Shown here one piece after another: positions 15,554-24,140 of a stretch of 64,000 bases of DNA. Numbering within the stretch: position 1 is the first letter of the stretch; each line of letters opens with the position of its first letter. The notes below the pieces were generated by a model. The model searched no databases, was not told the DNA's origin, and was given only the letters and a program-made list of their open reading frames with translations. The translations under genes and the position numbers were made by a program. The stretch comes from Hyphomicrobium_A sp963728165 (GTDB lineage: Bacteria > Pseudomonadota > Alphaproteobacteria > Rhizobiales > Hyphomicrobiaceae): assembly GCA_963728165.1 (NCBI GenBank), contig CAVSIY010000004.1, forward strand, positions 124,001 to 188,000, in the 5' to 3' direction.

Positions 15554-16624
15554 CTACGCCGTGCCGACCTCGCCGTCCTCCTCGCCCGCTTCCTCCTCGA
15601 AGAGGGCGCCCTGCGGAGCGGAGAGACGCTGCGGGCCGGACAGGCCCAGGTGACGGTAGGCCTTGAGCGTCACGATGCGCCCGCGCGGCGTGCGCCCGAT
15701 GAAGCCTTGCTGCAACAGATACGGCTCGACGATCTCCTCGATCGCGTCGCGCGGCTCCGACAGGGCCGCCGCGATCGTCTCGATGCCGACGGGACCGCCA
15801 TCGTGCGTCTTCACGATGCAGGCGAGGTAGCGGCGGTCGAGCGCGTCGAGGCCCTCGTTGTCGACCTCGAGCGCGGTGAGCGCCTTGTCGGCGAGCCCGG
15901 CGTCGATGATGGGCGCCGCCGCAACGTCGGCGAAGTCGCGCACGCGGCGCAACAGACGTCCCGCGATACGCGGCGTGCCGCGCGCGCGTCGCGCGATCTC
16001 GTGCGCCCCGTCCGGGCTGATCGCTGTGGCCAGCACGCGCGCACCGCGCACCACCACGAGCTCGAGCTCGGCGACGCTATAGAAGTTGAGACGGATAGGA
16101 ATGCCGAAGCGGTCGCGCAACGGCGTGGTCAGGAGGCCCAAGCGCGTCGTGGCGCCGACGAGGGTGAATTTGGCGAGATCGATGCGCACCGAGCGCGCGG
16201 CCGGCCCCTCGCCGATGATGAGGTCGAGCTGGAAGTCCTCGAGCGCGGGATAGAGGATCTCCTCCACCGCCGGGTTCAAGCGGTGAATCTCGTCGATGAA
16301 GAGGACATCGCGGTCCTCCAGGTTGGTGAGCAGCGCGGCAAGATCGCCGGCCTTGGCGATAACGGGGCCGGAGGTGGCGCGAAAGCCGACGCCCAACTCC
16401 TTGGCGAGGATCTGCGCCAGCGTCGTCTTGCCAAGCCCGGGCGGGCCGGCGAACAGCACGTGGTCGAGCGCCTCGGCGCGATCGCGCGCGGCCTGGATGA
16501 AGACCTTGAGGTTGGCGCGCGCCTGCTCCTGGCCGATGAATTCGGCAAGCGAGCGCGGCCTGAGCGAGGATTCAGTGGCGTCGGCGTCGCGCTTCAGGCC
16601 GGTGACGATGCGGTCGTCGGTCAT
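15554..16624 (-). CDS. ruvB: Holliday junction branch migration helicase RuvB
   Basis: 356 aa hexameric AAA+ motor of RuvABC. N-terminal ESSLRPRSLAEFIGQEQARA, Walker A GPPGLGKTTLAQ, Walker B LFIDEIHRLN, sensor 1 GATTRLGLLTTPLRDRFGIP, arginine-finger region and C-terminal winged helix (EPYLLQQGFIGRTPRGR). ATG 16624 is the family start; the extra 19 codons upstream are not. Normally follows ruvA directly; here 3 kb of other genes intervene. The long open frame on the opposite strand is a GC shadow. Confidence 0.96.
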   Translation of the reverse strand: MTDDRIVTGLKRDADATESSLRPRSLAEFIGQEQARANLKVFIQAARDRAEALDHVLFAGPPGLGKTTLAQILAKELGVGFRATSGPVIAKAGDLAALLTNLEDRDVLFIDEIHRLNPAVEEILYPALEDFQLDLIIGEGPAARSVRIDLAKFTLVGATTRLGLLTTPLRDRFGIPIRLNFYSVAELELVVVRGARVLATAISPDGAHEIARRARGTPRIAGRLLRRVRDFADVAAAPIIDAGLADKALTALEVDNEGLDALDRRYLACIVKTHDGGPVGIETIAAALSEPRDAIEEIVEPYLLQQGFIGRTPRGRIVTLKAYRHLGLSGPQRLSAPQGALFEEEAGEEDGEVGTA

Positions 16625-16681
16625 GGTTTGTTCGTGCAAGTGTTCGTGCGAAGCGTCAAGGCACAAGGTTGCACAACCCAC

Positions 16682-17293
16682 TCATTTCTCGAGCCAGGCG
16701 GGGGCGCGGCTGGCAGGGATCAGCAAGAGCCAGCTCCATTGCGCCACGGTCGCGCTCCAGGTGATCGCGATCACGATGGAAAGCGCGAACACGGCTCCGT
16801 TCAGAAGCGGCGCAAGCAGGCCTTCGCGCCGCTCGGCCACCGGCACGTCCTCGGGCATGAGCTCGCGGTCGCGGCCGGCGTACCACCACATCAGAGCCGA
16901 CAACAGCGACGTCATCACCAGCGTGCCGGCATAAAGGCAGGTTGCCAGCGCGGTTCCATGGTCGCTCAAGAGGCTCGTCACGAAGGGAATGAGCCCGATG
17001 GTCATCAGGAAGAACAGGTTGAGCCACAGCATCACGCCGTCGACGCGGCGGATATAGGAGAACTGCTCGTGATGGCCCATCCATAACATGCCGATGACGA
17101 CGAAGCTCAAGGCATAGACGCCGAGCGCATGGAACGAGCCCTGCAGCACCGAGGGGAGCTGGGCATCGGTGACGCCTTCGGGCAGCTTGAGATCGAGCAC
17201 CAGGAGCGTGATGGCCACGGCCATGACCGCATCGCTGAATATGATCATGCGCTCGGCCTTGAATGTCTTGAGATGGGCGGAGAGAGCGCGCAT
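16682..17293 (-). CDS. TMEM175-family (DUF1211) membrane protein, likely K+ channel
   Basis: 203 aa. The signature of the family is seen near the start: ERMIIFSDAVMAVAITLLVL, the FSD motif in the first helix lining the pore of bacterial TMEM175 potassium channels. Six predicted helices follow, including ALGVYALSFVVIGMLWMGHH and ALSIVIAITWSATVAQWSWL. Bacterial members form tetramers. The ATG at 17293 is chosen because family proteins begin about 15 residues before FSD. Lies 57 bp upstream of ruvB on the same strand. Confidence 0.85.
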   Translation of the reverse strand: MRALSAHLKTFKAERMIIFSDAVMAVAITLLVLDLKLPEGVTDAQLPSVLQGSFHALGVYALSFVVIGMLWMGHHEQFSYIRRVDGVMLWLNLFFLMTIGLIPFVTSLLSDHGTALATCLYAGTLVMTSLLSALMWWYAGRDRELMPEDVPVAERREGLLAPLLNGAVFALSIVIAITWSATVAQWSWLLLIPASRAPAWLEK

Positions 17294-17491
17294 CGGGAAC
17301 TCGCGGCTGCCAAAAGGATTGGCTTTGCTGGTGGGCTGCTTCGCGGGCCCCGTCAAGATCGCGTCAGCCGCCAAGGATCGGCATGTTGCACTGCGGCAGC
17401 ACGCGCACGCGACGCACAAGACACTGGCAAGACTTCACAGGCCATGACGACGGGAGTAGCGTTGTACGGGGTTCGGGGACGGGATCACATC

Positions 17492-17881
17492 ATGCGGCGC
17501 GTCGCCATCGCGGCTGGTTTTGTCTTGAGCGCGTCGCATGCGCTCGCTGCCGACGAGTTGTGCATCACCTGCGAGAACCCGGCGGCCACCTATCGCTGCG
17601 CGTTCGAGCAGGCGACGCAGCGGATGCAGCTCGGAGACGCTGCCCAAGCCCACATCTGCGAGAATGTGCTGCAGAGGACCGGCCCCCACACGAGCTGCAA
17701 GCTCGTGCCGCAAGGGTCCGAGCCCTGCAACGGAATTCCCCGCACTGTCACCGTGGCCGACTACCAGAGGCTCGTGGCGAGCGACGGACATTCCACCTAT
17801 CAGCCCAGTGTGCTCGAGAAGGCGCAGCGTGGCGTCAGCTCGACGTGGCACTGCCTGGCGTCGTTCTTCGGCGACTGCTGA
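17492..17881 (+). CDS. Small secreted Cys-rich protein, unknown
   Basis: 129 aa. Signal peptide MRRVAIAAGFVLSASHALAA, then a compact chain with eight cysteines (CITCENPAATYRCAFEQA, ICENVLQ, SCKLVPQGSEPCNGIP, TWHCLASFFGDC), so several disulfides are likely. Contains no recognised domain. It is followed by a 110-bp gap and the S41 peptidase, also secreted, on the same strand. A GGGA ribosome site precedes ATG 17492; an in-frame ATG 48 bp upstream is less likely because it would bury the signal peptide. Confidence 0.65.
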   Translation: MRRVAIAAGFVLSASHALAADELCITCENPAATYRCAFEQATQRMQLGDAAQAHICENVLQRTGPHTSCKLVPQGSEPCNGIPRTVTVADYQRLVASDGHSTYQPSVLEKAQRGVSSTWHCLASFFGDC

Positions 17882-17991
17882 CCCTCTTCCTGGCCTGAAA
17901 GGCGCAGCACACACGCTTGCGTAAGGCGTCCTCGCGCGGGCGAAATTCCTTCCTACATTACTGGGCAGGACAACCGCAACGAGGTCCCCTG

Positions 17992-19251
17992 ATGCGAGCC
18001 GGCGCTTTTCTTCGCTTGAGCCTCACGGCGCTTTGCTTAACGGGCGCCGGGCTGCTCTCTACCCATCTTCCCGCGGCGGCGCGCACCGCCGAGCCCGCCG
18101 GCCAATCGGACACGCAGGCCTTCGACGAGGCGTGGCGGATCGCACGCGACAGGTTCTACGACCGCAAACTGAATGGCCTCGACTGGGACGCGGTCGGAAA
18201 GAAGCATCGCGCCGACTACATCGCGGCCAAGACGGACGCGGAGCGCTCCGCCGCCATCAACGCGATGCTGGCCGAGCTCGGCGCCTCCCACACGCATCAC
18301 TACACCAAGGACGAGACGGCCTATTACGAGCTCGCGGACATCTTCTCCTATCCACTGCGGCGCGACATCCCCAAGTACTTCTCCGGCAAGACCATCAGCT
18401 ATCCGGGCATCGGCATCTTCACCAAGGCGATCGACGGCAAGACGTTCATCTCGGCGGTGTTCCCCGGCATGCCTGCCGACAAGGCCGGGCTGTCGGCAGG
18501 CGACGAGATCGTCGCCGCCGACGGCAAGCCGTTCGAGCCGGTCGGCTCGTTCCGCGGCAAGGTGGGCGAGCCGGTCGCCTTGAAGGTGCGCCGCGCGGCG
18601 GACGGCCCCGAGATGGACATCACGGTCGAGCCCAAACGCATCGAGCCGGGCGATGCTTTCGAGGATGCGCTGAAGAACAGCGCGCGCATCATCGAGGCGA
18701 ACGGCCGGCGCATCGGCTATGTGCGGGTGTGGTCGTATGCGGGCCAGCAGTACCAGAGGCTGCTCGAGGAGGCGTTGAGCAAGGGCAAGCTCAAGGATGC
18801 CGACGCGCTGATCTGGGACTTGCGCGACGGCTGGGGCGGCGCGAGCCCGCGCTTTCTCAACGTGTTCAATCCGTATGGGCCGACGCTCACGCTCACCGAC
18901 CGTGACGGCGACTTTGAGCTCGTTGGCTACCGCTGGCGCAAGCCTGTGGCCATGCTGATTAACGGCGGCACGCGCTCAGGCAAGGAGGTGCTCGCCTACG
19001 GGTTCAAGAAGAACGGCTTCGGCGAGGTGATCGGTGAGCGATCGGCAGGCGCGCTGCTCGCCGCCACGGCGTTCCTGCTGTCCGACGGCAGCCTGTTGAT
19101 CCTCGCGGTCGACAATGCCGCCGTCGACGGCGAGAGGGTCGAGGGCAAGGGCGTGGCGCCGACGATTTCGGTGCCCTTCGATTTCCGCTACGCAGCCGGC
19201 AAGGACCCGCAGCTCGACAAGGCGGTCGAGGTGCTGGCCAACGGCGCCTAA
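17992..19251 (+). CDS. Secreted S41-family peptidase with PDZ domain
   Basis: 419 aa, signal peptide ending near HLPAAARTAEP. N-terminal helical domain with ELGASHTHHYTKDE (His typical of tricorn-type members), a central PDZ domain (FPGMPADKAGLSAGDEIVAA), then an S41 catalytic core: VRVWSYAG, LIWDLRDGWGGASP, LINGGTRSGKEVLAYGFKK with the expected nucleophile Ser, and VIGERSAGALLAA. The position of the CtpA-type catalytic Lys is an Ala here, so this is a tricorn/C1A-like triad enzyme or an inactive one. GAGG ribosome site before ATG. It is in the block inserted between ruvA and ruvB. Confidence 0.85.
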   Translation: MRAGAFLRLSLTALCLTGAGLLSTHLPAAARTAEPAGQSDTQAFDEAWRIARDRFYDRKLNGLDWDAVGKKHRADYIAAKTDAERSAAINAMLAELGASHTHHYTKDETAYYELADIFSYPLRRDIPKYFSGKTISYPGIGIFTKAIDGKTFISAVFPGMPADKAGLSAGDEIVAADGKPFEPVGSFRGKVGEPVALKVRRAADGPEMDITVEPKRIEPGDAFEDALKNSARIIEANGRRIGYVRVWSYAGQQYQRLLEEALSKGKLKDADALIWDLRDGWGGASPRFLNVFNPYGPTLTLTDRDGDFELVGYRWRKPVAMLINGGTRSGKEVLAYGFKKNGFGEVIGERSAGALLAATAFLLSDGSLLILAVDNAAVDGERVEGKGVAPTISVPFDFRYAAGKDPQLDKAVEVLANGA

Positions 19252-19264
19252 GGCGAGCGCCGCA

Positions 19265-19672
19265 TCAGGTCGCGAGCACGCCCATGCGCGCCAGCACCGC
19301 GCGCACCGCGATGGCAACGACACCGGCGAGGAAGGCGAGGTAGGGCCGCGCATTCTCCAGGCCAATGGGCACGAGCACGGCCGCGATCGAGAACGCGATG
19401 ACCGCGGCAGCCGCGGCGAGGATCCAGCTGAAGCCGCCCGTGCGCCAAACCATGGCCGCGAGCGCAAGCGCGGTCATGAGCGCCGGCACGATCGCCCACA
19501 CGAATGTGGTGATGGCCGCGCCGCCGCTCGGTGTCACGTCGTCGGGGAGCAGATCGGCGAGGCCGAAGGCAACGCTGAGTGCCAGAACGACGCCAACGAC
19601 GAGCGCGGCGAAGAACGGCGCCACCAGCGCATAGATCAGGAACGTCCACAGCGCGCGTTGGGCGGTGCTCAC
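19265..19672 (-). CDS. Four-helix membrane protein coupled to ruvA
   Basis: 135 aa from a GTG at 19672 that has a perfect AGGAGG seven bases upstream; this Shine-Dalgarno overlaps the ruvA stop codon, so translation is coupled to ruvA. The predicted helices are FLIYALVAPFFAALVVGVVL, ITTFVWAIVPALMTALALAA, ILAAAAAVIAFSIAAVLVPI and AFLAGVVAIAVRAVL. No recognised family. Position after ruvA resembles small membrane proteins reported beside ruvCAB in Rhizobiales, but the function is unknown. Alternative upstream starts lack ribosome sites. Confidence 0.7.
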   Translation of the reverse strand: MSTAQRALWTFLIYALVAPFFAALVVGVVLALSVAFGLADLLPDDVTPSGGAAITTFVWAIVPALMTALALAAMVWRTGGFSWILAAAAAVIAFSIAAVLVPIGLENARPYLAFLAGVVAIAVRAVLARMGVLAT

Positions 19673-19682
19673 TCGTATCCTC

Positions 19683-20303
19683 CTAGCGCGCCAACTCTTT
19701 GAGGCCACGACGGATGAGCTTGGCCGTGTCCGCACTCTCGCCCAGCTCCTTTGCCGCCACGGCAATGGCGCCCGAAGCCTGCGCCGGCTGATAGCCGAGG
19801 TTCGTCAGCGCCGACAGCGCCTCGGCCGCCGCGTTGTCCTCTGGCGGCGCCATGCGTCCTCCGTTCATCGCCGCGCTCGGTAGCTGCAGGCCCGCGACCG
19901 ACAGGGCGGGCGCCTTGTCCTTCAATTCCGAGACGATACGCTGCGCGAGCTTCTTGCCGATGCCTGGCGCCGCCTCGACCGATGCCCAGTCGGCGAGCGC
20001 GATGGCGTTGGCAAGCGCCTGGGGCGAGAGCGTGCCGAGCAAACCCAGCGCCACTTTTGAGCCGACCCCTTGCACCGTCTGCAGCGTGCGGAACCAGCTG
20101 CGCTCCACCTCGCTCGCGAAGCCGAACAGGCGGATTGCGTCCTCGCGCACGTGCGTGTCGATCGTCAGCGCGACCTCCTCGCCGGTCTTGAGGTTGCGCA
20201 GCGTGCGGGCCGAGGCCTGCACCTCGTAGCCGACGCCGTTGACGTCGACGATCAGAAAGCTCTCGCCGATGGCGTCGATCTTGCCTCTGAGCTTGCCGAT
20301 CAT
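19683..20303 (-). CDS. ruvA: Holliday junction branch migration protein RuvA
   Basis: 206 aa junction-binding tetramer that positions RuvB. OB-fold N-terminus MIGKLRGKIDAIGESFLIVD, helix-hairpin-helix motifs (VQGVGSKVALGLLGTLSP; APGIGKKLAQRIVSELKD) in domain II, and the C-terminal RuvB-binding domain (EALSALTNLGYQPAQASGAI). ATG 20303 overlaps the ruvC stop (ATGA), so ruvC-ruvA is translationally coupled. It is followed by the small membrane protein gene. Confidence 0.96.
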   Translation of the reverse strand: MIGKLRGKIDAIGESFLIVDVNGVGYEVQASARTLRNLKTGEEVALTIDTHVREDAIRLFGFASEVERSWFRTLQTVQGVGSKVALGLLGTLSPQALANAIALADWASVEAAPGIGKKLAQRIVSELKDKAPALSVAGLQLPSAAMNGGRMAPPEDNAAAEALSALTNLGYQPAQASGAIAVAAKELGESADTAKLIRRGLKELAR

Positions 20304-20827
20304 ACGCTTGCCTCCTTGGCGCGGCGCGCCAGGCGCGCAGCCGGACTGGTGCGGTGGTTGGCATGGCAAATGGCGATGGCGAGCGCGTCGGCCTCATCCG
20401 CGCTGTCGAAGCGCGCTTTCGGCAACAAGAAGCCGACCATCATCTGGATCTGCCGCTTCTCCGCGTGCCCGGCCCCCACCACCGACTTCTTGACGAGGTT
20501 GGGCGGATACTCGGCGACGACGAGCCCGCCCAGGGCAGGCGCGAGCAGCGCCATGCCGCGCGCTTGGCCCAGCTTCAAGGTGGCGCGCGCGTTTTCGTTG
20601 ACGAAAGTTTCCTCGATCGCCGCCTCCTGCGGCTTGAAGCTGGCGATCACGCTGGCAATCCCTTCAAACAGCTCGCGCAGACGATAGGCGAGATCGGCGT
20701 CGGCAGCCGAGGTGACGAGCCCGCTCGCGACATAGCTCAAACGCACGCCGTCGCTTTCCACGACGCCCCAGCCGGTGCGGCGCAGGCCCGGGTCGATTCC
20801 GATGATGCGAATCACGCGCCCTCTCAT
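20300..20827 (-). CDS. ruvC: Crossover junction endodeoxyribonuclease RuvC
   Basis: 175 aa resolvase that nicks Holliday junctions. Acidic catalytic residues are visible: IGIDPGLRRTGWGVVE (first Asp), AAIEETFVNENARATLKLGQ (Glu) and DSADEADALAIAICHANH (two Asp). An ATG at 20839 would add four codons. The gene is divergent from the membrane protein at 20927, with about 100 bp between them. Its normal upstream neighbour yebC is 10.5 kb away on the same strand. Confidence 0.95.
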   Translation of the reverse strand: MRGRVIRIIGIDPGLRRTGWGVVESDGVRLSYVASGLVTSAADADLAYRLRELFEGIASVIASFKPQEAAIEETFVNENARATLKLGQARGMALLAPALGGLVVAEYPPNLVKKSVVGAGHAEKRQIQMMVGFLLPKARFDSADEADALAIAICHANHRTSPAARLARRAKEASV

Positions 20828-20926
20828 GTGCCCACGCATAGCACGGCGCACGATTCGAAGGTGCTGCCCGCTTGCATCGCTGCGCACACCGGGTCCAGGG
20901 TGCCAGGCGACAGGAAGGGGGACATC

Positions 20927-21262
20927 ATGACGCTCGGTAGCAACGGCTGGCTCGCAATCTGGGGCGGCGGGCTCGTGCTCACCGCCGTCCTCATCTGGTG
21001 GCGCACGGCTCGCTACGACATCAAGGGCGCGGCCGTCGACTCCGTCTGGCAGATCGCGCGGGGAAAACGCACCGCCGACAATCCCACCGCCATCGAGATA
21101 ATGGCAAACGAGATCGGGGCGGAGCCGACGCAGCTCAGTAGAACGAAGCGCGCGGCAGCGACCGTCGCGGCGCATTTCATGGCACAGGTCTTGAGCATGG
21201 TCGCACTCGTGATGCTGCTGATCGGGGCCGTGCTGCTGGGGCTTGCCTGGTTCTGGGGTTGA
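20927..21262 (+). CDS. Small membrane protein, unknown
   Basis: 111 aa with AGGAAGGGGG upstream. Predicted topology: helix near the N-terminus (WLAIWGGGLVLTAVLIWW), a soluble middle (GAAVDSVWQIARGKRTADNP) and one C-terminal helix (SMVALVMLLIGAVLLGLAWF). No family recognised. Followed at 56 bp by the thioredoxin-like gene on the same strand and divergent from ruvC. Confidence 0.6.
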   Translation: MTLGSNGWLAIWGGGLVLTAVLIWWRTARYDIKGAAVDSVWQIARGKRTADNPTAIEIMANEIGAEPTQLSRTKRAAATVAAHFMAQVLSMVALVMLLIGAVLLGLAWFWG

Positions 21263-21318
21263 GCCGGCAGCTCTCCCTCCCCACGTCAGGGACAGAGGAC
21301 AGCGCAACGGAGGCAACC

Positions 21319-21867
21319 ATGGCCGCGCAAGCACCGCACGCAGAGCTGGGCTGGAAGGCCCCCTCCTTCACGCTGCCCGCCACCGACGGCAAGACGTATA
21401 GCCTTGCCGACCTCAAGGGTGAGCGCGGCACCGTCGTCATGTTCATCTGCAATCATTGCCCCTACGTCGTCGCCATGATCGACCGCGCGGTCGAGGACGC
21501 GCGCGAGCTTGCCGCGCTCGGCGTCGCGACGGTCGCCATCTGCTCCAACGACGCGGCGAGCTACCCGGAAGATTCGTTTGCGAACATGCGCGCCTTTGCC
21601 AAAACTCACGCCTTCCCGTTTCCCTATCTGCACGATGAGACGCAGCAGGTGGCGCGCGCTTACGGCGCGGTGTGCACGCCCGACCCATTCGGATTCAACG
21701 ATAAGCTCGAGCTCGCCTACCGCGGCCGTCTCGATGAGGGGCGCACGGAGCCGCCGCGCAAGGGCGCTCCCCGCGAGCTCTTCGACGCCATGGGCATGAT
21801 CGCGAAGACGGGCAAAGGGCCGAAAGCGCAGCATCCGTCCGTCGGCTGCTCGATCAAATGGAAGTAG
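21319..21867 (+). CDS. Thioredoxin-like redoxin (AhpC/TSA family)
   Basis: 182 aa. The thioredoxin-like fold is indicated by KAPSFTLPATDGKTYSLADL, VVMFICNHCPYVVAMIDRAV and YGAVCTPDPFGFN. The active-site CNHCPY is the pattern of a widespread bacterial thioredoxin-family subgroup; two cysteines (C-x2-C) and a further Cys in VCTP suggest a peroxidase or disulfide-exchange role. No signal peptide, so cytosolic. ATG 21319 follows GGAGGC. Substrate not determinable. Confidence 0.85.
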   Translation: MAAQAPHAELGWKAPSFTLPATDGKTYSLADLKGERGTVVMFICNHCPYVVAMIDRAVEDARELAALGVATVAICSNDAASYPEDSFANMRAFAKTHAFPFPYLHDETQQVARAYGAVCTPDPFGFNDKLELAYRGRLDEGRTEPPRKGAPRELFDAMGMIAKTGKGPKAQHPSVGCSIKWK

Positions 21868-22040
21868 CGGCCAAAAGTCCCAGCCATTGCGCGGTCGGCG
21901 CGTGTTGAACGCGCATTTCTGCACACCTATTTTCACGGGGCATTTAGGCTTTTGCCCTCATCGTCGCCGCCAGGATCGGCGCGGCCCAACGAGCCCAAAG
22001 GGCAGAATTTCCAGGGCTGCGCCCGGCGAGGCGTCAGCGC

Positions 22041-23027
22041 GTGATCAGGACCGAACGAGACAAGCCGGCAAGCGCGATCCGCTGCCCGAAGGTGCGCGGA
22101 AAGCCGGCGCTTGCCCACCTCCCGGCGGCAACCGCCGGTGACATGGCGTTCCGCATCTTCTGCACGCCCGAGCTTTCGCACCACCGCACCCGCGACCACC
22201 ACCAGCTCACCGAGCGCGCCCGCTTTCATTTGCGTCATGCGCGGTGGGAGCGCATCGCCACGCTCGCCGGCGAGGTGTGCACCTACGTCTACGAGCCCGA
22301 CGCGGCGCCGCGCGGCACCGTGCTCTTGGTGCACGGCTGGACCAGCGAGGCCGCGTTCATGACGGCGTTCGTCGAGCCGCTGCGGCGCTCAGGGATGCGG
22401 GTCGTCGCCTTCGACTTTCCCGCCCACGGCCACAGCCCCGGGCGCCGCACCAACCTCGCCCACTGTGCGCGCGCCATGCTCGGCGTCGCCGAGCACTACG
22501 GCTCGATTGACGCAGCCGTCGCCCACTCCTTCGGCGGCTTCGTGTCGCTGCTCGTCGCCGAGGGCGGACCGCCGTTGCCACGCGCGCACCCAATCGGGCG
22601 CTTCGTGCTGCTCGCCTGCCCCAACCGCCTCGGCGACGTCACCCGCAACTTCGCCAGTCAGCTCGGTTTGCGGCAAGACGCGCAGCGCGTCTACGAGCAC
22701 CACCTGGAGCGCGTCGGCCACCGGCCGGTCGCCACGTTCTCGTCAGCCGAGCTGTTGGGAAAATCGGCGGTGCCGGCCCTGATCCTGCACGGCCGCGACG
22801 ACCGCGAGGTGCCGTTCGCAAGCGCCGAGGAGATCTTTGCGGCCTGCCCCACGGCACGGCTGTTGCCGTTCGAGGGGTTCGGCCACCGCACCATCCTCTA
22901 CGCGCCGCCCGTCGTGCGTGCGGTCATGAACGAGCTTGCCGCGCCGGCTGTTCAGAAGGACGTGAGCGCGCCCAGGTGGAGGTCGGCGCGCGCCTCCGAC
23001 GGCCGCGAGATGAACGCTTCGGCGTGA
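22041..23027 (+). CDS. Alpha/beta hydrolase
   Basis: Serine-hydrolase fold: oxyanion region LLVHGWTSEAAF, nucleophile elbow AVAHSFGGFVSLL (AHSFG, a G-to-A variant of GxSxG), acid ALILHGRDDREVPF and catalytic His GFGHRTILY. Up to 328 aa if the GTG at 22041 is used; an ATG at 22143 would give 294 aa and starts nearer the conserved core, so the N-terminus is uncertain. The C-terminal 25 codons overlap the convergent methyltransferase gene. Substrate unknown; lipase/esterase-like. Confidence 0.8.
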   Translation: MIRTERDKPASAIRCPKVRGKPALAHLPAATAGDMAFRIFCTPELSHHRTRDHHQLTERARFHLRHARWERIATLAGEVCTYVYEPDAAPRGTVLLVHGWTSEAAFMTAFVEPLRRSGMRVVAFDFPAHGHSPGRRTNLAHCARAMLGVAEHYGSIDAAVAHSFGGFVSLLVAEGGPPLPRAHPIGRFVLLACPNRLGDVTRNFASQLGLRQDAQRVYEHHLERVGHRPVATFSSAELLGKSAVPALILHGRDDREVPFASAEEIFAACPTARLLPFEGFGHRTILYAPPVVRAVMNELAAPAVQKDVSAPRWRSARASDGREMNASA

Positions 23028-23821
23028 TACCAGCCGTCGCTTTCGAGACCCTCAGGATCGATGCCGAGGCCGGAGAGGCGCTCCAAGACGTGCGCGCGCT
23101 CCTCTTCTGAGGCGAAGCGGCGCTGCAGAAAGGTCTGGTCCTCGACCTTCTCGGTGACGTAGCCGAAACCGTCGAGGGTCTCCTCGATCTCGGTGAAGGG
23201 GAACATCCGCAAGACGAAGTGCACCATCCAGGGCCTCTTGGGCGCATTCACCTCGAGGATGCCCTTGAAGGTGCTTTCGCCCACATAGCCGATGCATCCC
23301 GTCGAGATGACAAGATCGGCATCGTCGAGCACGGCCGCAGCCTCGGGCGATGGCCGCCCGCTCTCCAGGTCGGCGGCCACGCCGTCGTCGAGCAGATTGG
23401 CTTCCACCGCATATCTGATGGCATTGGCCGAGGCGTCGAGCCCGACGACCTCGAGCTCGGCGTCCTTGACGATGTCGTCAACCATCGTCTGGTCGCGCAC
23501 CAGCAGCTGGTTGCGCCTGGCGTTGGCGGTGACCTCGGGCGCATAGAGCGCGTAGAGCTGATCCATATCCAGGTCGCCCTTCAGCATGGCGGCGTTGATG
23601 CCGTAAGAGCAGCCCACGTCGACGATGCGGATTTTGTCCTTGTCATGGGCCTGGCGGTAGGCGCCGATGACCTGCTGGAATACGGGCTTTGCCGTCTCCG
23701 GAATTATGTATTCGAGCCGCCGAAGCGTAGAATAATACAGTCTTGGGTCTGGCCGATCATAAATATTCGTCAGATCTATTTTGCCGACATCATCGTAATC
23801 AAAGGTTTGGGCGGTGGTCAT
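22952..23821 (-). CDS. SAM-dependent methyltransferase
   Basis: 289 aa class I methyltransferase. Motif I is IRIVDVGCSYGINAAML; post-I includes VVGLDASANAIRYAVEANLL, and ADLVISTGCIGYVG corresponds to motif IV. The N-terminal 40 codons are distinctly AT-richer than the rest of the window (around 23700-23830), which may reflect recent acquisition. ATG 23821 is the start, MTTAQTFDYDD. Divergent from the 2OG-Fe(II) oxygenase with 319 bp between, suggesting a functional pair. Substrate unknown. Confidence 0.82.
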   Translation of the reverse strand: MTTAQTFDYDDVGKIDLTNIYDRPDPRLYYSTLRRLEYIIPETAKPVFQQVIGAYRQAHDKDKIRIVDVGCSYGINAAMLKGDLDMDQLYALYAPEVTANARRNQLLVRDQTMVDDIVKDAELEVVGLDASANAIRYAVEANLLDDGVAADLESGRPSPEAAAVLDDADLVISTGCIGYVGESTFKGILEVNAPKRPWMVHFVLRMFPFTEIEETLDGFGYVTEKVEDQTFLQRRFASEEERAHVLERLSGLGIDPEGLESDGWYHAEAFISRPSEARADLHLGALTSF

Positions 23822-24140
23822 GGTTGACACGTTCTTCTTCCAAATTGTGACACGGCGCCGCGACGATCTTTGACAGACCGGGGCGGAGAGGGACCGCATC
23901 TGGGATGATGTGGGGGGTGACTACCGAGATTAGCTTGGAGAGTCAATTCGGGGTCATTGCGTCAGCACGCGCCCACACTCGTCGAAAAGGTGCCCTGCAG
24001 CAGCGTCAATGCGCTCTGCGCGCGCGCCAATGGCTCCTGGCAGCGCATGAGACAATTGGCGCGCCTGCATTTTGACTCGGGTCAAGCGCGAAAACGCGCC
24101 GGCAACCTAGCTTGCGAGCAGAGCCGAAAAGGGGGCGCTA
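23822..24140. other. Intergenic region between divergent methyltransferase and oxygenase
   Basis: No supported gene on either strand. It should hold the promoters of both divergent genes. A TTGACA-like hexamer lies near 23823 just outside the methyltransferase start. I found no clear palindromic operator. Confidence 0.5.

Noticed and set aside
15650..17086. 478-codon open frame on the plus strand opposite ruvB
   Set aside because: It runs antisense to a clear ruvB and the TMEM175 gene; the high GC third positions of those genes create long open antisense frames. Composition is Arg/Gly/Asp-rich with no domain.
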